Assembly (NCBI RefSeq): GCF_902809865.1
Contig: NZ_CADDWH010000001.1
Span: 2,480,001 to 2,544,000, forward strand
Direction: 5' to 3'
DNA length: 64,000 nucleotides
Origin: Halobacillus sp. Marseille-Q1614
GTDB lineage: Bacteria > Bacillota > Bacilli > Bacillales > Halobacillaceae
Positions 52,084-61,175 of the stretch are shown piece after piece. Numbering within the stretch: position 1 is the first letter of the stretch; every line of letters starts with the position of its first letter. The notes below the pieces were generated by a model, which searched no databases, was not told the DNA's origin, and was given only the letters and a program-made list of their open reading frames with translations. Both the position numbers and the translations under genes were made by a program.

Positions 52084-52839
52084 CTAATTAAAAAATATCA
52101 TGCCTAAATTAGAAAACCAGGTATCTTGCACCAGACGTAATAAAATATTAGATATCCGTGTCAGCTGTCCTGTATATAAAAGCAAGCCCATCATAATCAT
52201 GAGGCTTCCCCCGACCTTCATAATGACTCCGCTGTATCTAACAATTACCCGGCTTTGACCAATGAAAAGGGTGAAAAGTAAGAATGGTACGGCAAACCCA
52301 ATGACATAAGCAATGGTATAAAGAATGCCTTTTCCCGGTTCATTGGCAGCCAGCACTAGGATCGAAGCAAAGATAGGACCAATACAAGGTGTCCACCCTG
52401 CTGCAAATCCCATGCCGACAAACACTGTGCCCGCATAGCCTAACGTTCTCCGTGGTTTGACCGAAAGACGTTTATCTCTCATCAACCAGCTGAAGTTGAG
52501 CCAGCCGGCAATAAACAATCCCATAGCTATAATAAAAACGCCGGCTATCCTCTGTAAAAGAAGGCCTGTGCTGCCCGTAAATAATCCTCGAAGGAAGTCC
52601 CCTAATAACGAAGCACCTAGTCCAAGACTAATAAAAATTAGTCCAAGCCCCAGCAAAAAGAATAATGAATGGGTAATAAGCTTTCTTTTTACCTTTAAAC
52701 TTTTATCCTCTTGAATTTCCTTGACGCTCATACCTGTAATATAAGATAAATAAGCAGGAAAGATAGGCAGGGTACAAGGAGATAAAAAAGAAATAATACC
52801 GGCTCCAACAGCCAGCCAAACCGTAACGTCTGTTCCCAT
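52084..52839 (-). CDS. CcdA/DsbD-type transmembrane thiol transporter
   Basis: A 251-residue, six-helix protein carrying reducing equivalents from cytoplasmic thioredoxin to the outer face. The paired cysteines lie in FLSPCTLPIFPAYLSYITG and AGWTPCIGPIFASIL. It starts right after the stop of the preceding membrane gene (GGAGG before the ATG) and is followed by its probable partner, the ResA-like protein. Confidence 0.93.
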   Translation of the reverse strand: MGTDVTVWLAVGAGIISFLSPCTLPIFPAYLSYITGMSVKEIQEDKSLKVKRKLITHSLFFLLGLGLIFISLGLGASLLGDFLRGLFTGSTGLLLQRIAGVFIIAMGLFIAGWLNFSWLMRDKRLSVKPRRTLGYAGTVFVGMGFAAGWTPCIGPIFASILVLAANEPGKGILYTIAYVIGFAVPFLLFTLFIGQSRVIVRYSGVIMKVGGSLMIMMGLLLYTGQLTRISNILLRLVQDTWFSNLGMIFFN

Positions 52840-53448
52840 TTACAATGACCTCCTTCTCATTAGCAGCAAAACCAAAAATAAAGCACACAATACAATATAG
52901 AACATAGCGTGGACACGAATGCCCATTACGTCAGGCACTGTTAAGGGAAAGCTTAAAACAGCAGCTGCTGACACACCTAAAAACAAAAGTAATAAATAAT
53001 GCGAGTTAATGATCAGCGATGCTGTAAAGAGTAAGAACCATAAGCTAAGCTCAATCCAAGCGTTTTCGTCCTGAAAGATAATCACTAGAAAATAGAAAAA
53101 GAACTGGGTACCAGCAGCCAGCTGCATAATTGCACTATGGAAAGCGGCTGGATCCTCTTCCATGCGTGCTGTCTTTATGTAATAAAGTACCGCTGCAATT
53201 AAAGCTAAATAAAACTCTATTGATCCGCTCGGATAAGTCACCACAGCCATTGGATATTCGAAAAGCATTGAGAACTTTGTGAGGAATTTCATTAAAAACA
53301 TGTAAACAAATACTGTCGTAATAAGAGAAAGAAAAGATTCAATCCATTTCTTCTTTAGGACAGCCGAACTCTGATGGATAAAATAAAATACGATAATCGC
53401 CATAATGAATGCCGCCAATCTCGCCGCTAAATATGGAGGGATGTTCAT
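52840..53448 (-). CDS. Uncharacterised six-helix membrane protein
   Basis: A 202-residue very hydrophobic protein with about six or seven helices and short loops. No family recognised. It abuts the ccdA-like gene, so it is the first gene of the thiol-redox/two-component operon and may be a redox or envelope partner. Confidence 0.7.
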   Translation of the reverse strand: MNIPPYLAARLAAFIMAIIVFYFIHQSSAVLKKKWIESFLSLITTVFVYMFLMKFLTKFSMLFEYPMAVVTYPSGSIEFYLALIAAVLYYIKTARMEEDPAAFHSAIMQLAAGTQFFFYFLVIIFQDENAWIELSLWFLLFTASLIINSHYLLLLFLGVSAAAVLSFPLTVPDVMGIRVHAMFYIVLCALFLVLLLMRRRSL

Positions 53449-53520
53449 TCATTCCACCTCCTTATATGCCCAATTTATAGTATAAATTTCTTTTGTGAAA
53501 ATTAGATGAATGGATTCAAT

Positions 53521-53556
53521 AAAAAAACGCTCCCTATAAGGAACGCTGGTTTTTTG
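53521..53556 (-). terminator. Terminator after the DUF1697 gene
   Basis: GCGTTCC/GGGAGCGT stem (with G-U pairs) followed by seven T on the minus strand. Confidence 0.7.
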
Positions 53557-53571
53557 AATGAAGTCTTTATT

Positions 53572-54117
53572 TCAACTTGTGCTTTTACTCATCAGTTCAT
53601 ATATTTTACGTGTTGTATTTACGTTTCTAACCGTCACCTTCTTATAGATTTTCGAGCCCACCAGCTTTTTCATGCCGCTTCTATTGACGTCTTTCTTGGC
53701 TAATGACCAAAGAATCGCTCCCGAAACATATTTCACTGTATCAATTTCAGGCTTTATGACCAGATGGTTTAATACTGTTTCATCGTTAATTTCATCCCAT
53801 AAAAACATCACATCACTTTTCATTTCCTTATCGTTAGTCCAGGAATCAGGCAAAGCTTCCATAAGCTTTTCAAATTCTGTCAGACTGCGTACTACTACTT
53901 TAATGGACAAATTGAAATCTTTTTGTATGGCTTGTTCTATAATGGCCGGTAATTCTTTTTGCGTATACTGATGATCCTTAAAAATAATGTTGCCTGAATT
54001 GATATAGGTGACGACAGCTTCCATGCCGATTCTTTCAAAAGTCTTTTTAAGCAGCTTCATGTCCACCTTATTTTTTCCGCCGACGTTGATTCCTCGAAGA
54101 AGAGCAGCATAAATCAA
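53572..54117 (-). CDS. DUF1697 protein
   Basis: A 181-residue cytoplasmic protein with the DUF1697 N-terminal signature (ALLRGINVGGKNKVDM) and TYINSGNIIF. Function unknown. I choose the TTG at 54117 because AAAGGAG lies eight bases upstream and the protein then begins like its relatives; the longer frame overlaps that site. Confidence 0.88.
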   Translation of the reverse strand: MIYAALLRGINVGGKNKVDMKLLKKTFERIGMEAVVTYINSGNIIFKDHQYTQKELPAIIEQAIQKDFNLSIKVVVRSLTEFEKLMEALPDSWTNDKEMKSDVMFLWDEINDETVLNHLVIKPEIDTVKYVSGAILWSLAKKDVNRSGMKKLVGSKIYKKVTVRNVNTTRKIYELMSKSTS

Positions 54118-54187
54118 TGATAAGGCTCCTTTCTGCCATATATTCATAAGTCATTTATTCGACAGCCTCTCCTCTGAACCCTTCTAC

Positions 54188-54215
54188 AAAAAAAGAAGCG
54201 GGTACTCCCGCTTCT
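54188..54215 (-). terminator. Terminator of the small gene at 54225
   Basis: AGAAGCGGG and its perfect complement around a four-base loop followed by seven T on the minus strand. Confidence 0.85.
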
Positions 54216-54224
54216 GACGGCCTG

Positions 54225-54455
54225 CTATTCTTCTTTCTTATTTCCCCCTCGAATTAACTTGAACTTAGACAGCTTGTCCCCTGGCGGCGTTTCAAAAGCT
54301 AGGATGGTAGCCCCGGTCCCTATCTTAAGTGACCCATCCGCTCCGACAAGAAATAGAGTTCCGGGTTCTTGTACTTTAACTGACTGAACATTATGCTTCA
54401 CAAAAACCTTCTGCAAATCCTGGATCAGCTCTATCTTACTGTAAGTGAAAGCCAC
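54225..54455 (-). CDS. Small uncharacterised protein
   Basis: A 76-residue soluble protein (FTYSKIELIQDLQKVFVKHN, GTLFLVGADGSLKIGTGATI) with a C-terminal charged tail. I do not recognise it. GTG at 54455 is preferred (AAGGAG nine bases upstream); an in-frame ATG at 54464 sits directly on that site. It has its own terminator, which supports a real gene. Confidence 0.65.
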   Translation of the reverse strand: MAFTYSKIELIQDLQKVFVKHNVQSVKVQEPGTLFLVGADGSLKIGTGATILAFETPPGDKLSKFKLIRGGNKKEE

Positions 54456-54670
54456 ACCCTTCATCTCCTTGCTTTTTGTTCTATTAGTAGAAGGATATGT
54501 GAAAATAGAATAAAAAATACGTATCCATTAGTAATTTCTAAAAATTATATAGCTGTTTTCTTATCGGTAAGCTAATATAAGATTATTAAAATAAAGGGGA
54601 TAGAATATGGTGTAAATAGAGGCTTACACCATGTAAGGTGCTTAACCATTTCATTAAAGGGAGCGAATCG

Positions 54671-55222
54671 ATGAAAACTTCAAATCTATTTACTGGGAAG
54701 CTATTAAAATTAGCTGTTCCACGCAGAGAGGATGCAGCGATAAGAGCATCTTGGGAGGAAGATTCCGAATATCTGCGGAACCTTGATACAGACATCGCGT
54801 ATCCGCGGTCAACCGATCAGCTTGGGGAAGAAAGAAAGACGTCTTCTAATTCTAAGTATTTTAGACTGAGGACCGTTTCTGATGATACTTTAATTGGCTT
54901 TGTAGTCATTCATTCTATTGAATGGAATAACCGGACAGGGTCACTAGCTATAGGGATTGGAAATCCTCTGTTTCAAAATAAAGGATATGGCAGTGAAGCA
55001 TTGCAGCTCATACTCCGTTATGCTTTTCATGAATTGAACTTAAATCGTGTTGGACTTGATGTGATCGGCTATAATAGACGCGCGATCTGCGCCTATCAAA
55101 AAGCTGGTTTTATAGAAGAAGGCTGTATCCGTTCAGCTGTTTACCGGGATGGGAAATTTTCCGATCGTATTTATATGGGAATTTTAAGGTCTGAGTGGGA
55201 AGAACAGCAGAGGCAAACTTAA
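54671..55222 (+). CDS. GNAT acetyltransferase (RimJ/RimL type)
   Basis: A 183-residue acetyl-CoA-dependent N-acetyltransferase. The acetyl-CoA loop is seen in NPLFQNKGYGSEALQLILRY, followed by LNRVGLDVIGYNRRAICAYQKAGF. Substrate unknown; relatives modify ribosomal protein N-termini, polyamines or antibiotics. A short hairpin (GGTGTAA/TTACACC, 54609-54627) lies just upstream of the GGGAG ribosome site. Confidence 0.9.
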   Translation: MKTSNLFTGKLLKLAVPRREDAAIRASWEEDSEYLRNLDTDIAYPRSTDQLGEERKTSSNSKYFRLRTVSDDTLIGFVVIHSIEWNNRTGSLAIGIGNPLFQNKGYGSEALQLILRYAFHELNLNRVGLDVIGYNRRAICAYQKAGFIEEGCIRSAVYRDGKFSDRIYMGILRSEWEEQQRQT

Positions 55223-55287
55223 AGGAGGAGCTTCCCTCCTTTAGTCTGTTAATAGTGAAGAAGCAGGGAATGGCGAAAACGATTCTA

Positions 55288-55446
55288 TTAATACCTTCTA
55301 CAAAACACATCGGGATACTCTAGTACTAACCCACCCGAATCTACCGTAATGGTCGTTGTATAATCACGGCACTTGTACCTGAATTTTCGTCCTTCTGGTA
55401 ATTCATCTAGAAAAGTGTATTCCTGCTTAAGCTTTTTCATTTCCAA
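55288..55446 (-). CDS. Small uncharacterised protein
   Basis: A ~52-residue protein (KLKQEYTFLDELPEGRKFRY, ITVDSGGLVLEYPDVF) from a TTG start with GAGGG seven bases upstream. No family recognised. The codon pattern looks coding, but support is weak. Confidence 0.4.
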   Translation of the reverse strand: MEMKKLKQEYTFLDELPEGRKFRYKCRDYTTTITVDSGGLVLEYPDVFCRRY

Positions 55447-55589
55447 TGTCATTCCCTCGATATATAGCATATAGAATTTTCTTTTTTGCCCGGTCTGACG
55501 CGAGTTTCTAGGCGCTTGAGCTGGATCTCGCTCTTTTAAACATATATATCCACAGCTAGGAATTTTATAATTTACTAGACAATAAAAAA

Positions 55590-55618
55590 GACACTCACCT
55601 AGGAAAGGTAAGTGTCTC
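55590..55618 (-). terminator. Terminator of the gamma-glutamyltransferase gene
   Basis: GACACTTACCT and its near-perfect complement followed by six T on the minus strand. Confidence 0.88.
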
Positions 55619-55631
55619 TAGAATAATTGGA

Positions 55632-57386
55632 TTACTTTTTCCCAGCCGCTTTATTTATTCCTATGGCCGTTCCTTCTCTCGATGAATCTGCAGCTCCAAT
55701 ATAACCTCCATCATCAAGAATTCTAATAGCCTGGACGTTCCCGATTTCTCCAGGGTTATTCTGCCACTGATGGCCCCACTGTTCCATCGTTTCTCTTACG
55801 TCTGCAGGGATCCCTTCTTCCCACCGTATTTGAGGATAGGAAGAACTGTAAATCCTCGGCTCTTCAATCGCTTCTTTTAAGTCCATCTCGTAATCGATCA
55901 CGTTCACGATCGTTTGAAATACGGATGTTATAATTGTCGGACCTCCTGGTGAACCGACTGTCATAAATGGTTCTCCGTTTTCAAAGACCATCGTCGGGCT
56001 CATGCTGCTCATCGGCCGCTTATTCGGTTCTACCTGGTTTGGACCGCCTGGTACGGCGTCAAAGTCTGTCAATTCGTTATTTAACATAAAGCCATGCCCT
56101 GGCACCATAATTCCTGTACCAAATACTTGTTCAATCGTTGTGGTATAGGTAACGATATTTCCCCATTTATCGGCAACTGTAAAGTGTGTGGTCTCACCAA
56201 TTTCCTTATCATCCGGCTGCACTGCTGCTCCTTCTGGTTCACCGTCCTGGTAAGCCCATGGGTTACCTGGCTGAACATTTGGGTTGGCTTGGCCAAACTC
56301 AATTAATGACCTTCTTTGCGCTAGGTAATCTTCATTTAACATTCCATCAATAGGCACATCAACAAACTGTGTATCTCCGATGTAAGTATTTCTATCTGCA
56401 TAAGCGAGGTGCATAGCCTCTGCCATCAGGTGATATTTCTCAGGTGACTTGACGTCATAAGCATCCATATCAAACCCTTCAAGCATTTTAAGCATCTGCA
56501 GGATAGTGATCCCGCCAGAGCTTGGTGGTGGCATTGAAGCAATTTCGTAACCTCTGTATGTCCCTGTGACTGGTTCATCAATAGAAATTTCATAATTGGA
56601 CAGATCCTGACTCGTCATACTGCCGCCGAAATCCTGAACTGTCTCAGCCAGCGCCTCTCCTATTTCACCGCCATAAAAAGCATCTAAACCATCTTTACGG
56701 ATTAATTTATAAGTATGCGCCAGGTCTCTTTGAACTAGCAGTTCACCTTCTTTTAAAGGTTCACCTTCTGGCATAAATACATTACCGGCAGTGCTTCTCG
56801 CTAATTTATCCTGATTATCTGCAATAGCATCCGCAAGGACACCATTGACTTCAACCCCTTTGTGAGCCAGTTTGATAGACGGGTTGATCAGCTGGTTAAA
56901 TGAACGAGAGCCCCACTCTTCATATGCTGTCATTAAACCTTTAAGCGTACCGGGTACCCCCACGGCATCCCCGCTGATATGACGCTTTGAAAAAGGAATA
57001 ACATCCCCGTTTTCATCGAGAAACATATCAGGCGTGGCGCCAGCTGGCGCGCGTTCACGGCTGTCAATGATGGAAATGTCGTCTTCATTGGCATCATAAA
57101 CCATCATAAAGCCACCGCCGCCGATTCCTGACATCATCGGTTCGGCCACATTTAATGCAAATTGGATTGCTATGGCGGCATCCACCGCGTTACCACCCTT
57201 TCGAAGCACTTCTGCCCCTATCTCAGAAGCAGCTGGATGCGCTGTAGCTACCATGCCTTCTGATCCGTAAGCTTCTTTCCCTTCTGTAAAATGCGGTGAC
57301 TCTGCTAAAGTTGCAGCAGGAAAAGCCATCGTGAACAAGAGGACAATCATGATAAATGACGATAAAAAGCTAAGTTTTGTTTTCAA
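55632..57386 (-). CDS. ggt: Secreted gamma-glutamyltransferase
   Basis: Cleaves gamma-glutamyl bonds of glutathione or poly-gamma-glutamate and transfers the glutamyl group. 584 residues: signal peptide (ends near AATLAES), large subunit, and the self-processing Thr399 in ETTHFTVADKWGN that starts the small subunit. Other signatures: GGNAVDAAIA, SGIGGGGFMM, DSRERAP, and PMSSMSPTMVF. The TTG at 57386 has AAAGGAGGAG before it. Confidence 0.95.
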   Translation of the reverse strand: MKTKLSFLSSFIMIVLLFTMAFPAATLAESPHFTEGKEAYGSEGMVATAHPAASEIGAEVLRKGGNAVDAAIAIQFALNVAEPMMSGIGGGGFMMVYDANEDDISIIDSRERAPAGATPDMFLDENGDVIPFSKRHISGDAVGVPGTLKGLMTAYEEWGSRSFNQLINPSIKLAHKGVEVNGVLADAIADNQDKLARSTAGNVFMPEGEPLKEGELLVQRDLAHTYKLIRKDGLDAFYGGEIGEALAETVQDFGGSMTSQDLSNYEISIDEPVTGTYRGYEIASMPPPSSGGITILQMLKMLEGFDMDAYDVKSPEKYHLMAEAMHLAYADRNTYIGDTQFVDVPIDGMLNEDYLAQRRSLIEFGQANPNVQPGNPWAYQDGEPEGAAVQPDDKEIGETTHFTVADKWGNIVTYTTTIEQVFGTGIMVPGHGFMLNNELTDFDAVPGGPNQVEPNKRPMSSMSPTMVFENGEPFMTVGSPGGPTIITSVFQTIVNVIDYEMDLKEAIEEPRIYSSSYPQIRWEEGIPADVRETMEQWGHQWQNNPGEIGNVQAIRILDDGGYIGAADSSREGTAIGINKAAGKK

Positions 57387-57661
57387 TCTTTCTCCTCCTT
57401 TCCGTATTACTTTACATTTTACGGAAAATTCTGACATTATAATATAGACGATATCTACCAATTTTTCGACAGGACAGAGGAGAAATTAATCAAAGAAGCA
57501 CCTGTTATTTGTACTAGACTTGAATAAAATAGAACCTCAAGAACACTGGGAATCCAAGCGTTTTAGTCTTTACAAATTTCTTTAGAGTTCAGCCACTCTA
57601 GGAATATATGGTACGTATAATATGTAGTTCCATTCAAAACAACGAATGGGGTACCAGTTTT

Positions 57662-57747
57662 TTACTGAGCAAATCGTTCATCTCCTCTTGGGTTAAGCCA
57701 AATAATAACTCCTGACAGTCCAATAGTACTAAAAGTTATTTTATCCT
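57662..57747 (-). pseudogene. Possible C-terminal coding remnant
   Basis: The ~700-bp gap between ggt and the PH-domain gene holds no intact gene. One minus-strand frame here reads naturally (STIGLSGVIIWLNPRGDER) to a stop but has no start or ribosome site. It may be the tail of a lost gene; low confidence. Confidence 0.2.
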
Positions 57748-57775
57748 TCAAAACGAACGTATGTTCTGTTATAAT
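57747..57775 (+). promoter_or_regulatory. Promoter with LexA/SOS box in the spacer
   Basis: TTCAAA (57747-57752), 17-bp spacer, TATAAT (57770-57775). The spacer holds CGAACGTATGTTCT (57754-57767), which fits the Bacillus LexA box CGAAC-N4-GTTC. Confidence 0.75.
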
Positions 57776-57781
57776 TCAAAT

Positions 57782-57847
57782 AGAAAGGGAAGGAAAAAAA
57801 GTTAGGGCCTCCCCCACTAGCTGCTAACCTGTTTCCTTCCCCTTTTT
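57782..57847 (+). ncRNA. Short hairpin transcript from a LexA-box promoter
   Basis: Immediately after the SOS promoter the sequence folds into a long hairpin: outer arms GGGAAGGAAA (57787) and TTTCCTTCCC (57832), inner arms GTTAG and CTAAC, then CTTTTT. No ORF fits, so the unit would make a ~65-nt terminator-like RNA. It could be a DNA-damage-induced small RNA or the remains of a lost SOS gene. Confidence 0.5.
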
Positions 57848-58094
57848 CATTCAGCTCGTCCAAATACTTAACCTGAAAAATAGATAAATAGGAAATCCCA
57901 ATACCATTTGTGTGATAAGTTTCTGCATCACTCTCTACTACTTTTTTCTAGCTGTTCTCCTCAGCCGTTGTTTTCCTGATCAACTCAATCCATCGATCAC
58001 AAGTATAAATCTTTCTCCATCCTTCAATGCAGAACAAAACTTTTAGTAATTCAGCAATGTTTGTTCCAAGATTATCCCCCTGCTATAAGTTAAG

Positions 58095-58520
58095 CTATTT
58101 TAGAATCCTGACATGCGGACAGCGCTCCTTAATCGTTTGCATAAATTCGTCTCTGTCTTTAGGCGAAGTAAGAATGGTACTGTACTGGCCGTAGACAAGC
58201 TCTATTCTTTTAAGGGACAAGGCGGGACTTGAAATAGGGTTCATCGTTTTCTTTAGTGTTTTTATAGAATATAACGGTATTCTTCTTTTAAATGGCCCAT
58301 ATTTAACGATCAGCTCTTCCTCTTCAATAATGTAAGCGACCGTAAGCCAAAGCCAAAGAATAAAGACAGGAATTACTAGAGAAAGAAATAAAACAGACAA
58401 AAATTCACCCATTCCCATCCTTTCTGTCACAAGGGAATAGAGCCCGTTTCCCATCACATAAAGCAATGCTCCCCACAAAATAACAGCTAACCACCAGTCT
58501 TTTTTTGACTTGTACACCAA
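58095..58520 (-). CDS. Bacterial PH-domain membrane protein
   Basis: A 141-residue protein: two helices in the first 65 residues followed by a small PH-like beta domain (EEEELIVKYGPFKRRIPLYS, a layout shared by YdbS-type proteins). Function unknown. Starts at TTG or the next-codon GTG after GGAGGG. Confidence 0.75.
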   Translation of the reverse strand: MVYKSKKDWWLAVILWGALLYVMGNGLYSLVTERMGMGEFLSVLFLSLVIPVFILWLWLTVAYIIEEEELIVKYGPFKRRIPLYSIKTLKKTMNPISSPALSLKRIELVYGQYSTILTSPKDRDEFMQTIKERCPHVRILK

Positions 58521-58754
58521 AAGAATCCCTCCAATCGATCAACTTTCCCTGTTCCTACTTCGGACCAATTTCTTCATTTATTATACGGGTTTAAAAGAAG
58601 TGGAGTTTCAAAATATTGTGCCCGCCCGCTAAATCAATATTTATAGACTGACTAAACTTCTTCAATTTTTTCTCTGGCCTTAGGTATCCTCATCAAACGG
58701 AATTTCCCTTCCCACGTATACTATTTTAAGTGAAGAAATAAGGAGGGAAACAGT

Positions 58755-59333
58755 ATGTGTTTTATGGATAATTACCATGAAAGCTCTGGGTCTAAGTCTG
58801 ATTGTAAAATCGATCATAAAAAAATGGATCAAAAAAAAGATGAAAAGCCTAAGGAAAAACACTATAAAAATTGTGTAGAAGATGTATTAGAAGCCATCCT
58901 TTATGCACAAAGGGAAGTTGAAAAAAAGGATCACTGTAAAACATCCTGCCAGCAATCAATCGATGATTTATTAGGAAACAAAAAGGGAAGGAAGAACACT
59001 ATCCCTTTTATATTATATTGCGGTTGTGAACCTTTTAAAGGTACGGGAGTTACCACTTATACCTGCCATTCTAAAAAGTCAAAATTCAAATGTATTAACA
59101 GTTTTATTTTTAAAATTAAAGATTTGGATAAAAAATGTGCAGTACTTGAATTGCTTTTCTTTAAATCTGAAATTAAAGATCATGAAAAAGAGTGTCACAG
59201 TAAAAAAGAATTCTCCGCCTGCAGTCAAATTGATCATAAGTGTGTAGATGATTTGGTCGGCACAGACATTTGTATAAAAGTTGATTTATCCTGCTTTTGC
59301 GCCATTACCTGCTTACCAGCTGTCCATTTGTAG
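58755..59333 (+). CDS. CotY/CotZ-like cysteine-rich spore coat protein
   Basis: A 192-residue cysteine-rich protein. After a Lys/Asp/His-rich leader of ~35 residues comes the CotY/CotZ domain (CVEDVLEAILYAQREVE, TIPFILYCGCEPFKG, ending GTDICIKVDLSCFCAITCLP). In B. subtilis these proteins build the spore crust through disulfide-rich sheets. GAGGG precedes the ATG. Sporulation-specific expression is likely; a mother-cell sigma promoter is not clear. Confidence 0.9.
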   Translation: MCFMDNYHESSGSKSDCKIDHKKMDQKKDEKPKEKHYKNCVEDVLEAILYAQREVEKKDHCKTSCQQSIDDLLGNKKGRKNTIPFILYCGCEPFKGTGVTTYTCHSKKSKFKCINSFIFKIKDLDKKCAVLELLFFKSEIKDHEKECHSKKEFSACSQIDHKCVDDLVGTDICIKVDLSCFCAITCLPAVHL

Positions 59334-59341
59334 TCGAGAAA

Positions 59342-59374
59342 AAGAAGGTAAACCTGACATTAGGCTACCTTCTC
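59342..59374. terminator. Hairpin between convergent coat and actin-partner genes
   Basis: AGAAGGTA and TACCTTCT around a 15-base loop directly after the coat gene stop; probably a shared terminator. Confidence 0.5.
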
Positions 59375-59385
59375 TCTACATATCC

Positions 59386-59760
59386 CTACCCACTAAACGC
59401 TTCGAGAACATCTGCTATTTCTTTAATATTAATTTCTTGTGGTGAAAGTGACCCAGCTTCGTTATTTCTAAAGGGTGCAGCTTGTGCCGGCACGGCTGCT
59501 CCACTGATTAGAAGCTTTTTTATTTCCAGCAGTTCAGTTAACAAATCGCCTGTGTTCTGATTATGGACCGGTCGTTTATGGAAGTATTCATGAAGAGATG
59601 AGATGATTAAGTGAAGAAAAGTATTATTCTCAGAATGATACTCGATCTGCTCTATAACTTTTGACGTCACTTGACGAGTATCTCCTGTTTTGACGTCAAT
59701 AAATGTGTCAGGGATAGTTAGAACCGTTTGATTAAAATAATCTCTGTATGTTCTGGACAA
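59386..59760 (-). CDS. Small partner protein of the actin-like gene
   Basis: A ~124-residue protein with predicted helices and a Pro/Ala linker (SGAAVPAQAAPF). No HTH is obvious, though the position directly after a ParM/Alp-type actin is where DNA-binding adaptors of such systems are encoded. TTG at 59760 is preferred (GAGGG eight bases upstream, overlapping the actin stop). Role inferred from position only. Confidence 0.65.
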   Translation of the reverse strand: MSRTYRDYFNQTVLTIPDTFIDVKTGDTRQVTSKVIEQIEYHSENNTFLHLIISSLHEYFHKRPVHNQNTGDLLTELLEIKKLLISGAAVPAQAAPFRNNEAGSLSPQEINIKEIADVLEAFSG

Positions 59761-59772
59761 TTTATTCACCCT

Positions 59773-60963
59773 CTAGCTTTTTGTGAACGCATAATCGCTT
59801 TCGTACTCCTGCTCCTTTGTCAGTAAATGCATTTTAGATAGGATCATCAGGCCTTTTACATTGAGCTTTGTCATATCCTCTGGAAACATTAATTCAATCG
59901 GACGGCCTCTCTCGTTCCACTTAACGGCGGCTTCTTTAATTTGTTTTTCTGCAATTTCTGCCGCTCCTCCAACCGCGATATATTTCACCGCCCCTTTTAT
60001 TTCGTTCGAACTGCTCCTGATCCGGTCAAAATGCTCTAAATATTTTATTGCCATCAGCCGCAGCTGCGGGGTGATGTACTTACTGATGTCTTTTTTCACT
60101 CCTGCAAAAGGCTCTACATACCATTCCGACTGGCCTGCTGCCAGCTTCTCTTCAAGTTCCGAGCGGGAATTAAAGCTGTATAACTCATTTTTGTTTACTT
60201 TTTGAATGATATTATCTAAAAATTGATTGATTCCAAATGGCTCTCCTTCGACCGAAGCTACCGGCTTATTGTTTTTTATCCCGACAAAGTCAACGGAATC
60301 TCCGCCAAGGTCACCGATGATGATCCCTTTCCTGGAATCTTTTACGAGGGAATCATCCTTAACCATTAACGTATCCTCATCGCGTGTTAAGGCTAAGTAA
60401 GCGAGAGCTCCTTCGGCACCTACAATAACATTATCAATGTGCAATTTGACAGCGACTTCTTTAGGTTCTCTTACACCAGGAACCTTATGGAAAATGACCG
60501 TATGCCCCCCCAACAGACGCTGTTTAAAAATCTCTTTCTTTTCCTTATATTGAGTGGTCGGAAGGGAAACCGCTAACTGGTCGATCGTATAAGAGACATC
60601 ACCGTCTGAAGAATTAGAAAGTAAAGCATGATAGGCTGCTGAGGCAAACAGCAGAATATAAGTACGTTCTTCATCTATTTTCTGATTGTTAAATGAAGTT
60701 AAGCTGACATTTTTTTGTTTCATGGCTGATTTCCCAATATAAAAAATCTCACGCCGATCTATAACGGCGGGATTTTTCACTTCTACGATCAGACTCTCCT
60801 CAAATTCCACATCTTCCTCGTCGTACGGTTTTTCGTAGAATTCTTCATCAAACAGAGCAATTGCATTCGGGATCTGATAATCGACGGTATTCTCCTGATC
60901 TGAAGCAAGGATTTTGTACCAGCTGTTCCCAATATCAACTGAAAAAATATGTTTATTATTCAT
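59773..60963 (-). CDS. ParM/Alp-type actin-like ATPase
   Basis: A 396-residue actin-fold protein. Phosphate-1 loop SVDIGNSWYKIL at residues 8-19, phosphate-2 loop IIGDLGGDSVDFVGI near 230, and adenosine loop AVGGAAEIAEKQ near 345. The fold and size match ParM/Alp7A filament-forming proteins that move plasmids, and also phage actins; MreB is less likely given the N-terminal sequence. It lies in a chromosomal spore-coat neighbourhood, with a small gene overlapping its stop. Strong GGAGG before the ATG. Confidence 0.85.
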   Translation of the reverse strand: MNNKHIFSVDIGNSWYKILASDQENTVDYQIPNAIALFDEEFYEKPYDEEDVEFEESLIVEVKNPAVIDRREIFYIGKSAMKQKNVSLTSFNNQKIDEERTYILLFASAAYHALLSNSSDGDVSYTIDQLAVSLPTTQYKEKKEIFKQRLLGGHTVIFHKVPGVREPKEVAVKLHIDNVIVGAEGALAYLALTRDEDTLMVKDDSLVKDSRKGIIIGDLGGDSVDFVGIKNNKPVASVEGEPFGINQFLDNIIQKVNKNELYSFNSRSELEEKLAAGQSEWYVEPFAGVKKDISKYITPQLRLMAIKYLEHFDRIRSSSNEIKGAVKYIAVGGAAEIAEKQIKEAAVKWNERGRPIELMFPEDMTKLNVKGLMILSKMHLLTKEQEYESDYAFTKS

Positions 60964-61175
60964 TTTCTACCTCCTAATGTTTTAATCCTATGCGTAAGAG
61001 GCTGTCAATTGTGCAAGTACCCATATTTAATTTTTTAAAAAGATAGAAACGCCCCATCTTTTTCTTTAAATAACTTAGTTTAAGTTCCACGTTTATGCTG
61101 ATTCATTAGACCATGCTTAATAGAACAGCATGCATAGAATACAGTGAGGTTAATATAAAGGAGGAAAAAATACTA

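Noticed and set aside
59773-60963. Evidence that the window is a plasmid, from the ParM-type actin
   Set aside because: No replication initiator, relaxase or toxin-antitoxin genes are present, and the rest is core metabolism and sporulation.
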